From NCBI GenBank assembly GCA_964007475.1, contig OZ023273.1:6362176-6426175 (forward strand): a stretch of 64,000 nucleotides of DNA. Direction: 5' to 3'. A program made the position numbers and the translations under genes. This DNA comes from Hybos culiciformis. Taxonomy: Eukaryota > Arthropoda > Insecta > Diptera > Hybotidae. The first letter of the stretch is position 1. The number at the start of each line of letters is the position of its first letter. The notes beneath the pieces are model-generated. The model was not told the origin of the DNA. It saw only the letters and a list, made by a program, of their open reading frames with translations, and did not search any database. This document shows positions 60,401 to 64,000 of this stretch, piece after piece.

Positions 60401-61940
60401 ATTTATTTTTTAATTTCAAAACATATTGACCATCACTCTCTTATACATTGAAAAGAACGGAGCTCTGTGAATAGTCATATTGAGAGCATCTCTCATTTAA
60501 TGCACGCACAAAAAACATCAAGCATAATTAGATTTCAGATTTGCAAAAATATATTTTTAGATTTAATTTACATTTAATTAAAAAAAAAAAAAATTTACAA
60601 AACTCTACAACTACAATTGAAAAACTTTAAAAAAAAGAAGACAAAAAAAGAAAAGTTCAAAAAAATTGTAAAATTTAATGATAATTTAAATGATCAAGCA
60701 TTCAGTAGATTAATTATTAATGCTTTATTACTTACAATCAAATGTTAAGATTTTATGGATTTGATTAAATTTGATATTAAATTGTTACGTTTATATCCTT
60801 ACCTTGATTGAAAACTAAACCTGGGACATAAATAACTAATGGCAACCATAGTGTCTGAAAATGTAGTATTTTACTAGGCTGTTTCATATGTATGTACAAA
60901 AACACAATCTTCGTACATTTATTTACTAATTTAATTTAGATAAACAAATTATTTAACATACCGTACTGATAATATTAATTAATGATGCTAACATTCGTAT
61001 TCGCTTATCAAAACGCATTTCAAAATACTAAAAAAAATAAAAAATTGATAAAATGAGATAAAACATAACTAGGATTCTAAAACCAACCTCATATATTGAA
61101 GTAAGCTTCAAGTCGCAATATACTGGCAGAAAAAAATTCCAAGCAAATATTCCAGCAATAAATATCATTGGTATTTTGCATTCATATTTTATTCCATAAA
61201 CATAAACTTCAGAAGCATGGCCCAAAATTGAAATACCAGATATAAAACTGAAATTAAGTAGTGCCATTAACTAAACTGAACTATGTATCTCATCAAAATC
61301 GATTCTTGATTATGAATATCAAAACATTAAGTTAATTAAACAAAAAACAGAACACTAATGTTGAATGAAGTGATTAATCTATAGGATCAATACAAATGTA
61401 AACATATATAAAATAAAAAAACCAAAATAACACCCAAAAATATTCAGGTTACAAGATACTATAAAAACAAAGGAATTTGACAAGTTGAAAGATAAAAATA
61501 TGTTAAGGTGCAAAAATTAAGTTTAGACCTATTTCCAGAAATCTTTCTCTTTTTTTTTTTCAAAGCCAAGATTTTGATTAAAGATTGCTTTTTGGATGTA
61601 AAATGATAACCGTCACCGGTTGATTTTATCTTTAATCTTCTATCTTATATTATATCTAATATTTTTGCATCATTATATCTATATCTGCAATAAATATTTA
61701 CCTAGCAATTAAAGATAACGAAACTGGAAATAGTTGCATATTTCTACCTCCCATTAGATAATCTTCTGTCACACAATTTGCTCCATCATCTTTTTTTTTT
61801 TTTTGAAAAAATCCAAAATAAGCTCCAATTCCACTCGAAAGTAATAAAATCAATAAGAAAAAAAAATAATCGAGCAAATGAAAATTTTGCAAGCTTGATT
61901 TCATATCATCTACGTCTAAAATTTTAGTTTCATTTTCCAT
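57202..61940 (-). CDS. SLC5A-family sodium-coupled monocarboxylate/multivitamin-like transporter, complete, ten exons
   Basis: Predicted 584-residue Na+/solute symporter of the plasma membrane, closest in pattern to SLC5A5/6/8/12 (iodide, multivitamin, monocarboxylate). The substrate cannot be read from sequence. Exons, 5' to 3': 61940-61702, 61247-61088, 61027-60962, 60854-60803, 60371-60304, 59844-59690, 59617-59368, 58181-57801, 57724-57555, 57415-57202; all introns GT-AG and all phases agree. Landmarks: DYLMGGRNMQLFPVSLSLIAS (66-86 region) in TM1, PAEVY-equivalent HASEVYVYG, GGLKAVIWTDALQ at 196-208, QRYLSV, CDPL before the TM7-8 loop, and SAALSSLSSGLNSLS at 363-377, the TM8 Na+-site region. 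An NRT sequon lies at 504. The length is normal for the family. A likely 5'-UTR 3' splice site (ACTTTATTTCAG) ends at 62010, and the first ATG after it is used, in an AAAAATGG context. Confidence 0.92.
57555..57724 (-). CDS. SLC5A gene A exon 9
   Basis: TTTAATAG|AGTGCTTTA to AATGA|GTAAGT, phase 2 out. Starts SALTGGTVSLIVMLWICINR and contains GCEYSFANRT. The plus-strand frame over 57462-57731 is its antisense shadow. Confidence 0.9.
57801..58181 (-). CDS. SLC5A gene A exon 8 (Na+-site helix)
   Basis: 127 codons between TTTTTAG|TTGGCTG and GGAAAG|GTGAGC. Contains DQLLPLFFMNILG, LPGIFVAGVFSAALSSLSSG, ILEDYVKKF and FFPWVNGK, the family's most conserved block. Confidence 0.93.
58560..59315 (-). 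repeat. Foldback repeat family, copy 3, in SLC5A gene A intron 7
   Basis: Reverse-complement orientation to copy 1. The hairpin at ~59155-59245 has the core TATCACGAGACCGAAGGTCG and arms ending ACACAAAAATACATTGACAC and GTGTCAATGTATTTTTGTGT. TAGTAGATTATTG near 59290 matches the start of copy 1 and GTATTTAGTGCTATAG near 58567 its end. Four ~31-bp subrepeats at 58633, 58664, 58695 and 58726 carry TTTAGATGCATCAGCGTA. A second element is inserted within it. Confidence 0.75.
58758..58976. mobile_element. 219-bp foldback MITE nested in the repeat above
   Basis: The ends CCATAGATTAAGAATACAC and its complement form ~42-bp inverted repeats with two mismatches, and pairing continues weakly through most of the element. 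TAATA lies on both sides (58753-58757 and 58977-58981), either a 5-bp duplication or a TA duplication of the Tc1/mariner kind. The nesting shows it arrived after the host repeat. Confidence 0.8.
59368..59617 (-). CDS. SLC5A gene A exon 7
   Basis: ATTTTAG|CTTGACA to ACAAAG|GTATAA. Encodes LTIDPKVRVSILAVLLGGSI, CCGQMMMQRYLSV and GFNGLLVYSYYHKCDPLTTK. The same 250-nt length occurs in gene B. Confidence 0.92.
59690..59844 (-). CDS. SLC5A gene A exon 6
   Basis: TTTAATAG|GGCGGC to CCAGA|GTATGA. Encodes GGLKAVIWTDALQSGIMAG and the following helix with an extracellular VGGFGEVF segment, both typical of the family. Confidence 0.9.
60304..60371 (-). CDS. SLC5A gene A exon 5
   Basis: TTTTTAG|TCAGTGG to TAGTT|GTAAGT. 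A 68-nt exon encoding VSGIYVHMVTPIVCMVCIFY and TLV, one membrane helix. Confidence 0.88.
60803..60854 (-). CDS. SLC5A gene A exon 4
   Basis: A 52-nt exon, TTTTCAG|ACACTATGG to CAAG|GTAAGG. Encodes TLWLPLVIYVPGLVFNQ, matching the helix that ends with an NQ/NAVTG-like motif in relatives. Confidence 0.88.
60962..61027 (-). CDS. SLC5A gene A exon 3
   Basis: A 66-nt, 22-codon exon, TTTTTTAG|TATTTTG to AGTACG|GTATGT. Encodes YFEMRFDKRIRMLASLINII, matching the family's YLE-RF...R motif. Confidence 0.88.
61088..61247 (-). CDS. SLC5A gene A exon 2
   Basis: TTAATTTCAG|TTTTATATC to TATGAG|GTTGGT, a GT donor with a weak +3 to +6. Encodes FISGISILGHASEVYVYGIK and NFFLPVYCDLKLTSIYE. Confidence 0.88.
61702..61940 (-). 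CDS. SLC5A gene A exon 1 (start codon)
   Basis: The ATG at 61940-61938 gives MENETKILDVDD, then a first helix DYFFFLLILLLSSGIGAYFG, a Lys-rich loop and YLMGGRNMQLFPVSLSLIA, with donor GCTAG|GTAAAT. A longer in-frame extension upstream has no ATG and crosses the probable UTR splice site, so this start is preferred. Confidence 0.88.
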
Positions 61941-62572
61941 TTTTATTATTTTATTACAATTGAAAGTAATAAAATTTTTTCTACGAATTCGCAGAAACCG
62001 TTCTGCAGACTGAAATAAAGTATTAAACAAAATAAAATTTTCTATCTTCTTAGGTATATTTATGTTTGCTCGTGTTTTAAATATGATATCTACTTCTATT
62101 TACCAAGACCATATTTTGTTATCATAATTGTAAATCAAAAATAATTGTAATAAAAATAGTTTGCTTAGTACTTATGTGCAAACATCATTTGAAAAAAGTT
62201 AAGCCTCATTTGTTCGAAAATTAAATAAAATTTTGATATAAAAATCAATCTGAATTCGTTTGAACTATTTAGTATTTAGAAAGGCAGGCAGGCATATATT
62301 CACTATTACACGGTTAGCGATTTTATATAAAAATAGATAACAAAACGTGTGCTTCAAAAAACAGATTAGATACTCATTCATAAGTCATCTTAAATCTACA
62401 GTAATACTGAGTTTGATTTGAAAAAATCCAATAAAATCTTTATGAACGCTTTATATAAACTGAGATCAAAAAAGCCTGATATAGCAATCATAAAACAGAA
62501 GTCAACATTTAAAATAATATCTAAAGTCAGTTTTCTTAATTAAACACATTAATTTTTTTTTTAATTTATTTT
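61941..62572. other. Spacer between the two SLC5A genes
   Basis: 632 bp between gene B's stop and gene A's ATG. It holds gene A's probable 5'-UTR exon (61941-62009) and must also contain gene B's 3' UTR. No TATA box or other promoter element stands out against the AT-rich background. Confidence 0.5.
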
Positions 62573-62789
62573 TTATTTCATTAAACATTTCATTTCTGCT
62601 ATATGTTCTGGTTTCTTATTTTTTACATAATATTTTCTCAAAAATGGTGCTATCAGTCTTATATTAACATTTTCTGGTTTAATTATACCAAAAATTAAAC
62701 TAGCTAAATTTGCAAATACAACAGAAATTAAAAGACCCAATGTTGAGAACCATAAAAATGTTACATGATAAGTTGTTGATGCTTGAGTG
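62573..62789 (-). CDS. SLC5A gene B last exon
   Basis: TTTTTCAG|CACTCAAG to TAA at 62575-62573. Encodes TYHVTFLWFSTLGLLISVVF (last helix) and LIAPFLRKYY in the tail. Confidence 0.9.
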
Positions 62790-63889
62790 CTGAAAAATAA
62801 ATTTAATTTAAATTTCTCTTTAAATCCTATTTAATGTTAATTACTTAGGAGGTATGAAAATTGAAGAGTTATCAAAACTATATTCACAGCCATTAATTGA
62901 TGTTGGCTTTTCAGGATAAATAAGTTGCCCATTTTGAATCGCGAATTGTCGATACACACAAATACATGCCATTGTTAGAAGTGCAACAGTTCCTCCAGTT
63001 AATGCGCTCTGAAAAATATAATCGTGATATAAATATAGAAACAGGAATAATTACTTGTTATAATAGTTGATATGTCAAGAGCCCGACAGCATAAGCACAA
63101 TATCCGAAAAAGCTTCTTTTTTATGTGTAAGAAGGTTGATAGAAAATCTTTGATCAATATTTAATATATCTAGACTAGAAATTTCTTTCCGAAATGACTT
63201 ACTTTTCCATTTATCCAAGGAAGGAAAACTCCCATTACAAACAAACTTAGCATTGGCCCAGCAGTAACAGAATTTAATGTTTGAGCTAACTGTAATATCA
63301 TGCCGAGATGTTGAATTAAAAAAACCATTCCGAATATTAAAAACCCAAATATTACGACAGTTGTTCGCATTATGAAACCAATTTTTCGTTCACTCAAATT
63401 CTTTCCACCAAATTGCTTTACAAAATCTTCTAAAATTACTGCTGATAATGAATTTAATCCAGAAGAAAGTGAACTTAAAGCAGCACTGAAAATACCAGCA
63501 ACAAAAAATCCAGGTAGTCCAGGAATATCACCCAACATGTCCATAAATAAAAGTGGCAATAGCTGATCTCTAACTTTCGCCAACTATAATTAAATCAACG
63601 AAATATTAAAACGAAACTTAAATAATTAACTTCATTTGCCTTGGTGGTTAAAGGATCGCAATCATGATAGTATGCGTAAATTATTAGACCATTAAAAATA
63701 CATCCTCCAATTAAAAAAATAGCACCAATAACGAATATCGTTAAAACCTTTCGCGCAGCTCTAATGTTCTTGACTGCAAGATATCTTTGCATCATCATCT
63801 GGCCACAACAAGTAAGATCCATCCATGATATACTGCCACCAATAAAGACAGCCAATACAGAAATTCTAACAGTTGGATCCAGAGTCATA
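62573..63889 (-). CDS. Second SLC5A transporter (tandem paralogue), last four exons, 5' part beyond the window
   Basis: Exons, 5' to 3': 63889-63640, 63583-63203, 63008-62845 and 62789-62573 (stop TAA). They encode about 337 residues matching gene A exon by exon with the same phases: two exons have identical lengths (250 and 381 nt) and the last two differ by a few codons. The equivalents of CDPLTTK, DQLLPL, FSAALSSLSSGLNSLS and LPWINGK are all present, with no stop or frameshift, so it looks functional. The intron between the first two exons shown appears to begin with GC. The sequence from 63890 to the window edge looks like intron. Same inferred function class as gene A; a divergent C-tail (KPEHIAEMKCLMK) suggests separate regulation. 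Confidence 0.9.
62845..63008 (-). CDS. SLC5A gene B penultimate exon
   Basis: ATTTTTCAG|AGCGCATTA to CCTAA|GTAATT. Encodes SALTGGTVALLTMACICVYR and NGCEYSFDNSS. It is two codons shorter than its gene A counterpart. Confidence 0.9.
63203..63583 (-). CDS. SLC5A gene B exon equivalent to gene A exon 8
   Basis: TTAATTATAG|TTGGCGAAA to GGAAAA|GTAAGT. 127 codons, as in gene A. Contains FSAALSSLSSGLNSLSAVIL and GVFLPWINGK. The plus-strand frame at 63372-63566 is antisense. Confidence 0.92.
63640..63889 (-). CDS. SLC5A gene B exon equivalent to gene A exon 7
   Basis: TTTTTTCAG|TATGACTCTG to ACCAAG|GCAAAT. Encodes MTLDPTVRISVLAVFIGGSI, CCGQMMMQRYLAV and YYHDCDPLTTK. Ending here keeps the length at 250 nt and the protein colinear with gene A, but uses a GC donor. 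Extending to a GT 9 nt further would add Ala-Asn-Glu and leave a 47-nt intron. Confidence 0.85.
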
Positions 63890-64000
63890 CTGAAAAAAAA
63901 GTCGAGAAAAAAATCAGAGGGAAGATAAATATTTAATGTGATAATATTAACTTTAGTCAGTTTTATCCTAATTAAAAGATGTTGGTAACTAATAAATATC

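Noticed and set aside
61941..62030. N-terminal extension of SLC5A gene A
   Set aside because: The extended frame has no ATG and crosses a probable UTR splice acceptor. The ATG at 61940 gives the normal family start.

Overview
The window is eukaryotic, very A+T-rich nuclear DNA (about four-fifths A/T by eye) with few genes, GT-AG introns and many small transposon relics. It is almost certainly from an insect or other arthropod. The clearest evidence is a crustacean cardioactive peptide (CCAP) receptor gene, an arthropod neuropeptide GPCR whose protein matches the insect form over its whole seven-helix core and tail. A jockey/I-type LINE fragment and a tandem pair of insect-type SLC5A sodium symporters agree with this. 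I do not commit to an order.

Layout. 1-7541 is non-coding, with a ~218-bp tandem repeat at the left edge, a hAT-type MITE with a perfect 8-bp target duplication, and one copy of a foldback repeat. The CCAP receptor gene (CcapR, + strand) starts with a large coding exon at 7542-8372. A 32.8-kb intron follows, then five compact exons at 41162-43251, giving a predicted 655-residue protein. The long intron holds several degenerate DNA transposons (Harbinger-like, CG-rich TIR, two hAT-like), a second foldback copy, a tRNA-like relic and a 5'-truncated LINE. 43252-53505 is mostly intergenic but contains a possible split THAP zinc-finger exon pair that looks decayed.

The right end is gene-denser and lies wholly on the minus strand. 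It holds an unrecognised three-exon gene (53506-56029, 424 aa, basic N-terminal half, Asn-rich C-terminal half with an acidic tail), a complete ten-exon SLC5A symporter (57202-61940, 584 aa), and the last four exons of a tandem paralogue (62573-63889) that runs off the right edge. The two SLC5A genes share exon phases and two identical exon lengths, so they arose by local duplication. The paralogue appears to use a GC-AG intron where its sister uses GT-AG.

There is no operon logic here. The genes look like independent neighbours: a neuropeptide receptor linked in insects to ecdysis and cardiac control, a likely nuclear protein of unknown role, and plasma-membrane Na+-coupled small-anion or vitamin transporters. 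No prokaryotic features, CRISPR arrays or rRNA were seen. All exon models are hand-derived from reading frame, splice dinucleotides and family conservation.
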